The notes below the pieces were generated by a model. It was not told the DNA's origin, searched no databases, and was given only the letters and a program-made list of their open reading frames with translations. Below are positions 18,500-29,553 of a DNA stretch of 64,000 bases, piece after piece. This stretch comes from an uncultured Clostridium sp. (GTDB lineage Bacteria; Bacillota; Clostridia; TANB77; CAG-508), in the NCBI GenBank assembly GCA_948469655.1, contig CAOKMF010000002.1, forward strand, positions 43,064 through 107,063. The letters are read 5' to 3'. The position numbers were made by a program, and so were the translations under genes. Each line of letters opens with the position of its first letter. Position 1 is the stretch's first letter.

Positions 18500-18525
18500 A
18501 AAACGCATTTTTTAATGCGCTTTTT
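18500..18525. terminator. bidirectional terminator
   Basis: The hairpin cgcatt/aatgcg is flanked by A and T runs on both sides, just downstream of the DUF4097 gene. Confidence 0.7.
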
Positions 18526-18530
18526 TTAAT

Positions 18531-19537
18531 CTATTTATTATTAACCCTTATTCCTCCTGAAGTAGTTTCTATTTTTAATTCTATTTCAGATAAACGATTA
18601 TTATTCTCTACTTTAATATCTCCGGAACTCACTTTTGCATCTATATAAATATCATTCGTTTCTTTAATTTTTACTCCCCCTGATGTTGCATGTATACTTG
18701 AATTCTCATTTAAATTACACTTTTCTATTTTTATAGAACCTGATTTACAGTTTAAATCGCAAAAGCCATTAATCTCATTTATGTTTATTCCTCCAGATGT
18801 TGCTTTTGCCGTTATTTTATTTGTATTTTCCACTTTAATGTTTCCTGATGATAGTGTTATTTTTGCTTCTCCTATATTACCTGCAGTTATATTTCCTGAT
18901 GTTGCATTTAATACTCCTGCTTTTATATCTCCTGTTTTTATATTTCCTGATGTTGTTTTTACAGTTAATTCATTTCCATTACCTACATGAATATTTCCTG
19001 ATGTTGCTGTTATATTTCCGATTATTCATGTTGCCACATAGTATATTTCCCGATTTTGCTTCTACATTAATATTTGCTTTTTCTAGGTCTATCATTTCTA
19101 TATTTCCACTAGATACTGTTACTCCGAATTTCTCCAGTATAATCTTTTGGTAATTCAACAATAATTTCATCTCTAGCCCAGAAAAATAAAGCTAATATGT
19201 ATATTTTATTATTCTCTTTACTTATTTCTAACTTATTTTCATTTAAAGTAGCACTTGCATTTTCCCCTTCTAACCCATATATTGTTACTTTTGCTTTATC
19301 AGAGCTACCTTCTTCAAATTTAACATTTGAAGATGTACTATTTACCACAATATTTTTTATATCACCTATGTTATATTCATTTTGAAATAACATCTTTGTT
19401 TTATTTCCAAATGCAAAAAGTGATACTTTATAGTCTTTATCTTTATTAACAATAGCACACACCATAATTCCAATCAATACTACTATTATTACTACAAGAA
19501 ATATAATTAATGCTATTACCGCTCCTTTATTCTTCAT
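18531..19537 (-). CDS. DUF4097-type beta-repeat membrane protein
   Basis: 334 residues. One N-terminal transmembrane helix (AVIALIIFLVVIIVVLIGIMVCAIV) is followed by repeats of the pattern SGNI/SGGI every 20 or so residues (VSSGNIEM, AKSGNILC, ATSGNIHV, TTSGNIKT, ATSGGVKI), which build a right-handed beta-helix-like DUF4097 domain. Two skip sites (19124-19126 and 19018-19020) occur exactly at turns: DYTGEI-GVTVSSG and GNMNN-GNITATSG. Without them three fragments result. Removing two bases leaves 335 codons. The role is unknown; such proteins are often linked to envelope regulators. Confidence 0.8.
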
Positions 19538-19647
19538 TCTATTTTCCCTCTCTTTTTGAATAAAATACTGTATAAATTATATCACTTATTTTAGTTGCAT
19601 GCTATCAATTTTGCATTGAAATTTGTCAACTGATGTTAACAAAGATA

Positions 19648-19672
19648 AAAAGTGGCTCTAAAAACCACTTTC
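19648..19672. terminator. hairpin terminator of the LPQTG gene
   Basis: The arms aagtgg/ccactt with adjacent A and T runs lie about ten bases from the stop codon of the surface protein. Confidence 0.55.
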
Positions 19673-19679
19673 TATATTA

Positions 19680-20795
19680 TTAATCTCTATATTTTTTGTA
19701 TTTTGCATATCCAAATATTGCTAATGCTAAAGCTAAAATTATAATAATTGAATATATGACTTTTTCCCCTGTTTGTGGTAACCTACCTTTATATTGTGTA
19801 GTATCTTGTTTTTGCTCCGCTTTTTTATCCGATTCTTGGTTATCATTTACTGGTGAATTTGTTGTAGGCTTTTCTTCTTTGAATTCCCACACAAAATCTT
19901 TATCAGAAAGCCTTATTAATTTATTAGTTCCTTTTGCTCTATATAGTGAAACATCTTCTACTGGATAATATACACCATTTTCTGTATCTACTTCTATGTA
20001 AGTTGCATAATATGCTCCATCTGTTAATGTTATATTATTCATTATGCTTCCCACTGTCCCTGCATTCTTGGATTCTTCATACATTAAAGCTCCTGTATAA
20101 TCATAACTATTCGCATTTTTCGCATAGTTTAATAAGTTTTGTAAACCTACACTTTTATTTTCTTTTACTTGTTTTAGAATATTAGTATCAGTTATTTTTG
20201 CTATTTTTACATTTAACTTTCTATCTACTTGTCCTCCCGTATTATTGTTATTTGGTGCAAAATAAAATATTTTTGTACTTATATTATCAAAATATATATT
20301 AATTCTGTTTCCTAACTTAGGCAACAATTCTGGATGGTCTACTTTTCTTGATTTTACTACAAGTGCCGTATCTTTGTCCCCTTGTTTATCTTCTTTTCTT
20401 TCTAATATACTAACATAAATATCATCACTTTTTTGCAAAAATACCTCTGGCATATTTATTTGTGCTTCATACTCGCCTTGTTTTAATACAGCATCACTAT
20501 GATATAATACTTGGTTTTTTGTTATTTCTGTATCCTTTGTATGAAACATTACAGAATATGTATTATTTGGATTTAATGTCACATTAGATACTTTTACATT
20601 ATAAGTAATTAATGTTGCATCTTCTATGCTTACATTTTTAGGAGGGACTCCAACTATTTCTATTTTTGCATCATTAAAATTTGTCCATTCATATTCTTCT
20701 GTTTTTTCTGTACTAGATATTGCCTTTACATTAACTGTTCCTAATAATATAATAGCAAAAATTACTACTGCTAAAATACTCATTATTTTTTTCAT
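19680..20795 (-). CDS. LPQTG cell-wall-anchored surface protein
   Basis: 371 residues with a signal peptide (MKKIMSILAVVIFAIILLGTVNVKA), a NEAT-like or beta-sandwich-like N-terminal part (EYEWTNFNDAKIEIVGVPP), a low-complexity linker (NSPVNDNQESDKKAEQKQDT) and a sorting signal LPQTGE with hydrophobic tail (VIYSIIIILALALAIFGY) and basic end (KYKKYRD). The sorting signal implies covalent attachment by a sortase. The only sortase visible here is class B (1319-2215); an LPxTG motif is more typical of class A, so the partner may be elsewhere. It has no skip site. Confidence 0.85.
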   Translation of the reverse strand: MKKIMSILAVVIFAIILLGTVNVKAISSTEKTEEYEWTNFNDAKIEIVGVPPKNVSIEDATLITYNVKVSNVTLNPNNTYSVMFHTKDTEITKNQVLYHSDAVLKQGEYEAQINMPEVFLQKSDDIYVSILERKEDKQGDKDTALVVKSRKVDHPELLPKLGNRINIYFDNISTKIFYFAPNNNNTGGQVDRKLNVKIAKITDTNILKQVKENKSVGLQNLLNYAKNANSYDYTGALMYEESKNAGTVGSIMNNITLTDGAYYATYIEVDTENGVYYPVEDVSLYRAKGTNKLIRLSDKDFVWEFKEEKPTTNSPVNDNQESDKKAEQKQDTTQYKGRLPQTGEKVIYSIIIILALALAIFGYAKYKKYRD

Positions 20796-20986
20796 TTCTT
20801 TTTTCCTTTCTTATGTTTTATTCTTTTCACTCACATTTTTTGTATGAGCTAAATTAAATATAACATTTTCGTCAAAAAATGTAAATACTTTTTTCATAAT
20901 ATATTGTTAAAATTATTATTTTTTTACATATATTGTGTGTTTAATGAAAACTATAAACATTATATAATTTTAATGGAGGGTTTCAT

Positions 20987-21334
20987 ATGGATACTGATAT
21001 TAGAAAAGATAAAATGGCTAAATATATTGGAAATAAAATTTTAGAATTAAGAAAGGCAAATAATTTGACTAGAGAACAGTTTGCCGAAAAAACAAATTTG
21101 TCTGCTAATTATATATATGAAATAGAAAAAGGAAATAGTGTACCTGGTTGTATATCTTTAATTGACATATGCAATTATTTCGAAATAGCTCCCTCAAACC
21201 TTCTAGGTAAATACTTAGATAATAATGTTTATACTGCTTGTGAACTTGTTAATAGTAACTATAAAAAACTATCTAACTATGATAAACAACTTATTATTGA
21301 TATGATTAACCTATTAGCTAACAGAACTAATTAA
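20987..21334 (+). CDS. XRE-family DNA-binding protein
   Basis: 115 residues with a helix-turn-helix at about 18-70 (ILELRKANNLTREQFAEKTNLSANYIYEIEKGNSVPG), followed by a short helical tail. The leader TGGAGGG lies close before the ATG. It stands alone on the + strand and is divergent from the LPQTG gene, which it might regulate; this is inference from position. It has no skip site. Confidence 0.8.
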   Translation: MDTDIRKDKMAKYIGNKILELRKANNLTREQFAEKTNLSANYIYEIEKGNSVPGCISLIDICNYFEIAPSNLLGKYLDNNVYTACELVNSNYKKLSNYDKQLIIDMINLLANRTN

Positions 21335-21358
21335 AAAAGTGCATGAAAGTGCACTTTT

Positions 21359-21359
<1 letters not shown>
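21335..21359. terminator. bidirectional terminator
   Basis: The hairpin aaaaaagtgca/tgcacttttttt lies between the converging XRE gene and mnmA. Confidence 0.7.
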
Positions 21360-22431
<1,072 letters not shown>

Positions 22432-22443
22432 CTATATTATTTT

Positions 22444-22476
22444 AAGTTTGAAAGATAACAATTATCTTTCAAACTT
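22444..22476. terminator. terminator between the SUF operon and mnmA
   Basis: Perfect 15-bp arms (aagtttgaaagataa / ttatctttcaaactt) separated by three bases, just after the sufU stop codon on the - strand. Confidence 0.8.
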
Positions 22477-22492
22477 TTAACATACAATTTTC

Positions 22493-22963
22493 TTACTTAT
22501 TACAGCAACTAACAGACCCACTTCCACCTAAACTTTTCTTTTCAAGTATTTCATCCATTGTATGCCATGCAAGTCCTGCGCACTTTACTCTAGCTGGCAT
22601 ATTTGATATATTTTTAAAAGCAATTGCGTCTTCTAGTTTTCTTAATTTTTGCACATCTGTTTCTTCTCTTTTTAGCATTGCAATAAATGTTTTTACAATA
22701 TCTTTTGCTTCATTTATGCTTTTCCCTCTTAAAGTATCTATCATAACCGAAGTAGAAGCTTGAGAAATTGCACATCCATGCCCAGTAAATGCCATGTCCT
22801 CGATTATATCTCCATTTAATTTAAGCTGAAGAGTTATTTCATCTCCACAATTAGGATTATGTCCTTTTTCTTTATAGTTTGCATTTGACAGACTCTTTTT
22901 GTTATACGAGTTCATTCCATGTTCCATAATTAAATCATTATACATATTATTTATTTCATTCAT
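22493..22963 (-). CDS. sufU: Fe-S scaffold/sulfur acceptor SufU
   Basis: 156 residues from the ATG at 22963 (AAGAGGTGAT upstream); a longer frame reaching into sufS is unlikely. Motifs: NPNCGDE, GHGCAISQAS and RVKCAGLAWHT provide the three conserved cysteines, and the insertion between the second and third distinguishes SufU from IscU. SufU receives sulfur from SufS in Bacillota. It is the last gene of the operon regulator-sufC-sufB-sufD-sufS-sufU. It has no skip site. Confidence 0.93.
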   Translation of the reverse strand: MNEINNMYNDLIMEHGMNSYNKKSLSNANYKEKGHNPNCGDEITLQLKLNGDIIEDMAFTGHGCAISQASTSVMIDTLRGKSINEAKDIVKTFIAMLKREETDVQKLRKLEDAIAFKNISNMPARVKCAGLAWHTMDEILEKKSLGGSGSVSCCNK

Positions 22964-22985
22964 TCTATATATCACCTCTTTTGTC

Positions 22986-24200
<1,215 letters not shown>

Positions 24201-24221
24201 ATTTCTTATCCTTTCTCTAAA

Positions 24222-25284
24222 CTAATCAAGCCTTAAATCAATTTCATATAACACTCTATTTCTTATTTTTTCATCCTTAATACTATCAATTATGCTATTA
24301 AATCTTGCCTTTACCATAAGTTTCATAGCTTCTTTTCTATCAAAGCCACGACTCATAATATAGAAAAGTTCTTTATCTCCTACTCTTCCAGTAGCTGAGC
24401 TATGATTTCCTTCCACATCTTCTTCAGAGCATAAAAGCATTGGAAGTGCTATTTGTCTTGCTTTATCAGATAAAAGCATACAAAATTCATTTTCATTTCC
24501 TTTTGCTTTTTTTGCTCCTTTTTTAAAGTCAATTGTCCCTTTAAAATGTTTTTTTGAGCTATCGTTTAACGCTCCTTGCACTTCTATATCTATTTTTGAT
24601 TTTTCCCCTTTTAGCTCACCAATATAATTTAAGTCAAAAAACTGCTCTTCTTTTCCAAGATAAATTGTATTTATCTTATTTTCACTATTTTTACCGTAAA
24701 AGGTTAGAATAATAATTTGTTATACTATTTTTACCACCAAAATCTATAATAGTATAATTAACTTCTGCATTTTCTCCAAGTTCATTTTCAAGACTTAAGA
24801 AATTTTCAGACTTAGTATTTAATAAATTTAAAATGACAATATTGATTTTGCTATTCTTATTTACAGTAACCCTTAAAATACCATTATGATAATACTTAGT
24901 TTCTGCATCTTCTCCTTCATATTTAACTACAATATTTGATGTAGCATTCTCTTTTGATATTATTTCTATATCTTGAACTAAACTTAAATTATCTTTATTA
25001 AATTTATTTTCTATTTCAAGTTTTGTATTTTCTTTAATTTGAAGTTTCACTCTGCTATTTGCATTTTTTCTGACTTCTTCTTCAAGTTCTTTAGAAACAC
25101 CATATTTTAAAGAATAATCTGAAATATTGCTATTTAATTCTACATTTTCATCTATTCCATTTATATTTGTACCATTAAACTTCTTTAAGTCTACTATATA
25201 TTTTATGTCCTTAAGTGTTATATTGTTAATATTAAAATTCCTTGCAGTTCTTACAGGAGTTTCATTTAAGCTTAATTCAGTCAT
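24222..25284 (-). CDS. sufD: Fe-S cluster assembly protein SufD
   Basis: 353 residues, shorter than the usual 400 or so, with the C-terminal SufBD core best preserved: NAEVNYTIIDFGGKNSITNYYSNLL, then after a skip site at 24694-24696 GKNSENKINTIYLG, then HFKGTIDFKKGAKKAKG, RIQ-type NSFCMLLSDK-like and SATGRVGDKELFYIMSRGFDRKEA. Unshifted, the frame stops directly at TAA after ...NLLR. One base removed leaves 354 codons. It forms the SufBC2D scaffold with its operon neighbours. Confidence 0.92.
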
Positions 25285-25326
25285 GTTTTTTTATCCTTCC
25301 TTTTAATTCCTACTTTATTGTTTTTA

Positions 25327-25510
25327 GCATATATTATATAAAATTTAAATGAGGAACGTGTTTAGAGTAATCAAGTTAGAAATTCTTGAAATGTTTTATG
25401 GAAATAGTTCTGGCTTGACCAGAAAGGGAGCCATAAAACATTTTTAGAATTTCTACGAAGAATTAGCTCTAACAAAGAGACGAATGCAAATTTTATATAA
25501 TATATGATTT
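25327..25510. repeat. 184-bp long imperfect palindrome between sufB and sufD
   Basis: Outer arms atatattatataaaattt (about 25330-25347) and aaattttatataatatat (about 25489-25506). Inner arms agaaattcttgaaatgtttt and aaacatttttagaatttct. The centre is a hairpin ttctgg-cttga-ccagaa. The whole block folds on itself and encodes nothing; sufB stops at 25526, before it. It may be a miniature inverted-repeat element or a structured operon-internal RNA. Confidence 0.6.
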
Positions 25511-25525
25511 TATAAATCTTTCGAA

Positions 25526-26927
25526 CTAACCTATAGCTCCGTTCAAGTTCAAGTTTAATCAAATTATTCATTTCCACTGCATACTCTACTGGAAGTTCTT
25601 TTGAAATTGGATAAGCAAACCCTCTTACAATCATTGCTTTTGCGTCTTCTTCTGATAAACCTCTGCTCATCAAATAAAATATTGCCTTATCACTAATTTT
25701 ACCAATCTTTGCTTCATGAGAAAATTCAACATCGTCTGTTCTAATATCATTTACAGGTATAGTATCTGAAATTGATATATCGTCTAGCATAAGTGATTCA
25801 CATGATACAGAAGACTTAGAGCCTTTTGCATTTTCATTTATTCTAATAAGTGACCTATATGTGCATTTTCCACCGTTTTTTGATATAGATTTTGCATTTA
25901 CAACACTTGAAGTGTTCTTTGCATTATGCACAGCCTTAAAGCCATTGTCTAGATTTTGTCCTTTACCTGCAAATGAAATACCTGTAAACTCAGTTTTTGC
26001 ACCTTCTCCGTTTAAAATACTCATAGGATATAACATTGAGATTTTTGACCCAAATGAACCTGATACCCAATCTACTTCTGCATTTTTTCCAATTATTGCT
26101 TTTTTAGTGTTTAAGTTTAACATATTTTTTGACCAATTCTCTATTGTAGAATATCTTAAATATGCATTATCTTTTACAAATAACTCTACACACCCTGCAT
26201 GTAAGTTTACTTTATTATACTTTGGTGCAGAACACCCTTCTATAAAGTGCAAACTTGCTCCTTCATCTACAATAATTAATGTATGTTCAAACTGTCCTGA
26301 TTCAGGAGAATTTAACCTAAAGTATGATTGAAGTGGTATATCTACTTTAACATTTTTAGGTACATATACAAAAGACCCCCCCGACCAAACTGCGCCATGA
26401 AGCGCCACAAATTTATGGTCATTTACTGGTACACATTTCATAAAATGTTCTTTAACTAAATCAGGATATTCTCTTACAGCTGTTTCCATATCTGTATATA
26501 TAACACCTTGCTTAATTAGTTCTTCTTTCATACTGTGATATACAACTTCTGAATCATACTGTGCACCAACACCTGCTAGTGATTTTTTCTCTGCTTCTGG
26601 AATTCCAAGTTTATCAAAAGTGTCCTTTATATCTTCTGGTACATCTTCCCATGAATTATTAAGCTTTGACTTTGGTTTTACATATGTTGCAATTTCTCCC
26701 ATATCCAATTCTGAAAGGTCTGGTCCCCATGTTGGAAGTTCTAAAGAGTTATATACTTCTAATGCTTTTAATCTAAACTCTCTCATCCATTCTGGGTCAT
26801 TTTTTTGTTTAGATATTTCTTCTATAATGCTAGGCGTCAAACCTTTTTTTATTTTAAAATCATAGTTGTCTTTATTTTTTATGTCATATATATTACGATT
26901 TATTTCGTCTAAGTTCGTTTTATTCAT
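25526..26927 (-). CDS. sufB: Fe-S cluster assembly protein SufB
   Basis: 466 residues. Central scaffold of SUF. Motifs: KKGLTPSIIEEISKQKNDPEWM, WSGGSFVYVPKNVKV, FIEGCSAPKYNKVNLHAGCVEL, RSLIRINENAKGSKSSVSCESL and MSRGLSEEDAKAMIVRGF. A skip site at 25539-25541 gives the normal end ...IKLELEGAIG followed by TAG. Without it the frame runs another 54 codons through the palindromic intergenic element, producing a tail unlike the family (SYRLVRKIYKI). One base removed leaves 467 codons. This case shows the skip is needed for correct termination, not only for continuation. Confidence 0.95.
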
Positions 26928-27666
26928 TTACTTATACTCCCCATAACCTTTTTCTTCAATTTCCTTTGCTAAGTTACCTGTTCCTGTTTTAACAATTTTT
27001 CCATTTACTAAAACATGTACATAGTCTACTTTTAAGCTGTGCAATATCTTTGTATTATGAGTTATTATAAGTACAGCATTATCATTATTTTTAAACATTT
27101 CTATTCCTTTAGAAACAGTTTTTATTGCATCTACGTCAAGCCCTGAATCTGTCTCGTCTAAAATTGCAAGCTTTGGGTTTAATACAAGCATTTGCAATAT
27201 TTCATTTTTCTTTTTCTCTCCACCTGAAAACCCAACATTTAAGCTTCTTTCCATGTAGTCTTCATTAATATTTAGTTCTTCCATATATTTTTTAAGTTCT
27301 TCTCTAAATTCAAATACTTTTACTGGTCTTCCTGTTATCTTATTTTTTGCTGTTTTTAAGAAATTTGTAACTGAAATTCCGAGGGATTTCTTCTGGAAGT
27401 TGGAAAGACATAAAAATTCCTTTTCTTGCAATTTCATCTGTTTTTAGATTTGTTATATCTTCATTTTCAAAAAGAATTTGTCCCTTTTCTTTTTTATATT
27501 CAGGGTTATTTAATATAGCATTTGCAGTAGTTGTCTTTCCTGAGCCATTTGGTCCCATGATTACATGTATTTCCCCTTTTTTTATTTCTAAATCAATTCC
27601 TTTTAAAATATCTTTATCTTCAGCATTTACATGTAAGTCTCTTATTTCTAGTAATTTTTCACTCAT
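26928..27666 (-). CDS. sufC: Fe-S cluster assembly ATPase SufC
   Basis: About 245 residues from the ATG at 27666 (AAAGGTG upstream; an in-frame ATG at 27675 exists). ABC-type ATPase: VIMGPNGSGKTTTANAIL (Walker A), FSGGEKKKNEILQML (signature), LAILDETDSGLDVDAI (Walker B) and ITHNTKIL (H loop). A skip site at 27379-27381 joins MSFQLPEEIP to GISVTNFLKTAKN, the family's PxEIPGV/I stretch. The stop codon of sufC is adjacent to the sufB start. One base removed keeps the frame through the whole gene. Confidence 0.94.
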
Positions 27667-27685
27667 AATTAGCACCTTTCTATTT

Positions 27686-28136
27686 TTAAATCTTAACTCC
27701 TGTACGTCTTGTACAACTCCTACACTTTTCCTTATTTATATCATAATCACAGTTCAAATCATTTAAATCTAATACTTTATGAACATATTTAGCAAGTTTA
27801 TTTGTTGTTTCATCTGTCATTACAAGTTTTATTTTTTCAGCTTCTTTAGATGCCTTGTCTTTCTCTAAAGCAAGTACATCTTTTAAAAACAAATAAACTA
27901 TATCATATGCTTCAATTATCTTTTTAGCCAAATCTTCTCCGTTTTTCTGTTAGTTCTATTTCTCCATAAGACTCATATATAACTAAGTCATGATTTTTTA
28001 GATTATTTATAGCCTTATTTACACTTGGCTTAGTGCAATTCATTTTATTTGCAATATCTGTAACTCTTATATTTCCATTTTGTTTTTTTAATATATACAT
28101 TGTTTTTAGATATTCTTCCCCAGACTTTGAAATCAT
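27686..28136 (-). CDS. DtxR/MntR-like metal or Fe-S responsive regulator of the SUF operon
   Basis: 149 residues from MISKSGEEYLKTMYIL, the standard opening of DtxR-family repressors, followed by the winged helix (NIRVTDIANKMNCTKPSVNKAINNLKNHDLVIYE). A skip site at 27939-27941 joins EIELTEK to GEDLAKKIIEAYDIVYLFL, the usual ELTEKGxxxA step. Instead of the normal metal-ligand set the C-terminus carries a cysteine cluster (NCDYDINKEKCRSCTRR), so it may bind iron or an Fe-S cluster. It is first gene of the suf operon behind a consensus promoter with a dyad, so autoregulation is likely. Confidence 0.82.
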
Positions 28137-28159
28137 ATTATTTATTCCCCTTTTATACA

Positions 28160-28214
28160 AATGTTATCCAAAACTAACATTTTTTATTATATTACCTTTT
28201 GAATTGTTTGTCAA
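28160..28214 (-). promoter_or_regulatory. SUF operon promoter with dyad operator
   Basis: On the - strand TTGACA (28209-28214), a 17-base spacer and TATAAT (28186-28191) match the housekeeping consensus exactly. Just downstream lies the dyad aatgtta-n8-taacatt (28160-28181), positioned over the transcription start region, a good place for a repressor to bind. A DtxR-like regulator is the first gene. Confidence 0.8.
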
Positions 28215-28233
28215 GGTTAACAATCGTTTTTTC

Positions 28234-28319
28234 TTGCATATTTACATAAATTATGGTATGATTTTTTAGTCAAAAAAATAAACGCCAATGTTGCGTCACA
28301 TTTAAGGAGGAATACATCT
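28234..28319 (+). promoter_or_regulatory. promoter and conserved leader of the first tandem cassette
   Basis: TTGCAT (28234-28239), 17 bases, TATGAT (28257-28262). The leader has a small acgc-caatgtt-gcgt hairpin and then TTTAAGGAGG. The same arrangement recurs at 28849-28931. Confidence 0.65.
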
Positions 28320-28814
28320 ATGAATAGCAAAAAATTTTTTTTGAAACATTCTATAGTTTTAGACAAGAATGGAGATTTATATCGGTTTAAAGCAAAGGCG
28401 ATGCCTAAGCTAGTCATATTTTCTATTAGTTTATTTTGTATTTCTGCTTTCTTTCTAATTTGTGCATTTGCAGGTAACCAATATACAAATACTCATAATA
28501 GAAACTTATTCTTTTTTGTTGGTATATTTTCTTTTATTCTTGGATTTGTCTTTTTATTAAAAATACAAATAAATACTATCAACTATACTTTAACAATTAT
28601 CAAACCTAACTTACTACTGTATGACTTTAAGAACTCTTTTAAGTGTATTTTGGATATATCTAAGATAAAATATGAAGGTACTACTGATTTTATATCTTGC
28701 TACAAGAAAAGATTAAATATACCTTACTTATCCAAAGAAATCGATGATGAACTTGTCAAATTCCTCAGTGATGTCGGTGTTACCGACCTTTCTCAGAAAG
28801 AAGAACCCTCTTGA
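28320..28814 (+). CDS. two-TM membrane protein, tandem cassette member 1, compositionally foreign
   Basis: 164 residues with two hydrophobic helices (VIFSISLFCISAFFLICAFAG and LFFFVGIFSFILGFVFLLKIQ), then a beta-rich cytoplasmic-like domain resembling PH-like two-TM proteins. Strong leader AAGGAGG. It contains an in-phase CGG (TAT-CGG-TTT, 28382-28384) that must be arginine; a +1 step there gives a stop after about ten codons. The last codons lie inside a terminator stem. No family recognised. Its neighbour has the same layout. Confidence 0.6.
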   Translation: MNSKKFFLKHSIVLDKNGDLYRFKAKAMPKLVIFSISLFCISAFFLICAFAGNQYTNTHNRNLFFFVGIFSFILGFVFLLKIQINTINYTLTIIKPNLLLYDFKNSFKCILDISKIKYEGTTDFISCYKKRLNIPYLSKEIDDELVKFLSDVGVTDLSQKEEPS

Positions 28815-28833
28815 AAAAGGGGGTTCTTCGTCG
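28798..28833 (+). terminator. terminator overlapping the 3' end of the first cassette gene
   Basis: gaagaaccc ... gggttcttc arms with the stop codon TGA in the loop region (CTTGAAAAAGGG), so the stem encodes the last residues. Confidence 0.75.
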
Positions 28834-28848
28834 TTTAAGAAATTTAAT

Positions 28849-28931
28849 TTGCATATTTACATAAAATATGATATAATTATTGGGTCATAAAATAAGCGCC
28901 AATGTTGCGTATACTTTAAGGAGGAAAAATC
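28849..28931 (+). promoter_or_regulatory. promoter and conserved leader of the second tandem cassette
   Basis: TTGCAT (28849-28854), 17-base spacer, TATAAT (28872-28877), then a leader with gcgccaatgttgcgt and CTTTAAGGAGG, nearly the same as before the first cassette. Confidence 0.7.
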
Positions 28932-29513
28932 ATGTGTGAAGATTTAGATGCTATTATGAAGTATTGGGAACAGGATGAAATGAAAAGTAAAGGTATATAT
29001 ATGACATACCGGAAAGAGGAAAACAACAAGGTAGCAAATCAGTCTTCGATGGCAAAATTGCTATTTATTGTGGTTATTATGGGAATGATATCTACTTTGA
29101 TTCTTTGCTTTTCAAAGCAGATATTAGATTATCTTATTCCCTTTATGTTTTTTCTCTTGACTTTGATTTTCATTGCAATGTATTTAAATTATTTTTTATT
29201 TCAGGAAATGAATTATGGTTACACAATCGAAATTAGGAATAACAAACTGGTATATACCTGCAAGCATGTTACCAAGACTCTAGATCTACCGTTTGCTATC
29301 TACCAGCGAGATGTACCTTTTGCTCTTTTTTATTATGAAGAGACAATAGTGCTAACTAATTCGGATGATGAATCTGACCAAAAGCCTAATTTCGGCATTC
29401 TTTCCAATGACATAGTACTTTGCAATACTGTCAATGAAGAAGGTAAAGAACTTATTGATTTTCTCATGGAAGCAAACAGCTTATTTTTAAGCGATGAACA
29501 GGAGGCCCCTTGA
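28932..29513 (+). CDS. two-TM membrane protein, tandem cassette member 2, compositionally foreign
   Basis: 193 residues: an acidic N-terminus, two hydrophobic helices (LLFIVVIMGMISTLILCF and YLIPFMFFLLTLIFIAMYL), then a domain (YGYTIEIRNNKLVYTCKHVTKTLDLPF) that again looks PH-like. G+C is higher than in the native genes. An in-phase CGG (TAC-CGG-AAA at 29014-29016) must be arginine; a +1 step gives a stop seven codons later. Its promoter, leader, topology and terminator parallel the preceding gene, so the two are diverged duplicates. Confidence 0.6.
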   Translation: MCEDLDAIMKYWEQDEMKSKGIYMTYRKEENNKVANQSSMAKLLFIVVIMGMISTLILCFSKQILDYLIPFMFFLLTLIFIAMYLNYFLFQEMNYGYTIEIRNNKLVYTCKHVTKTLDLPFAIYQRDVPFALFYYEETIVLTNSDDESDQKPNFGILSNDIVLCNTVNEEGKELIDFLMEANSLFLSDEQEAP

Positions 29514-29530
29514 AAAAGGGAGCCTCCGCT
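29500..29530 (+). terminator. terminator overlapping the 3' end of the second cassette gene
   Basis: Arms ggaggcccc/ gggagcctcc with CTTGAAAAAGGG containing the stop codon, the same design as at 28798-28833. Confidence 0.75.
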
Positions 29531-29553
29531 TCTTTTTGTTTTATTTTATTCAT

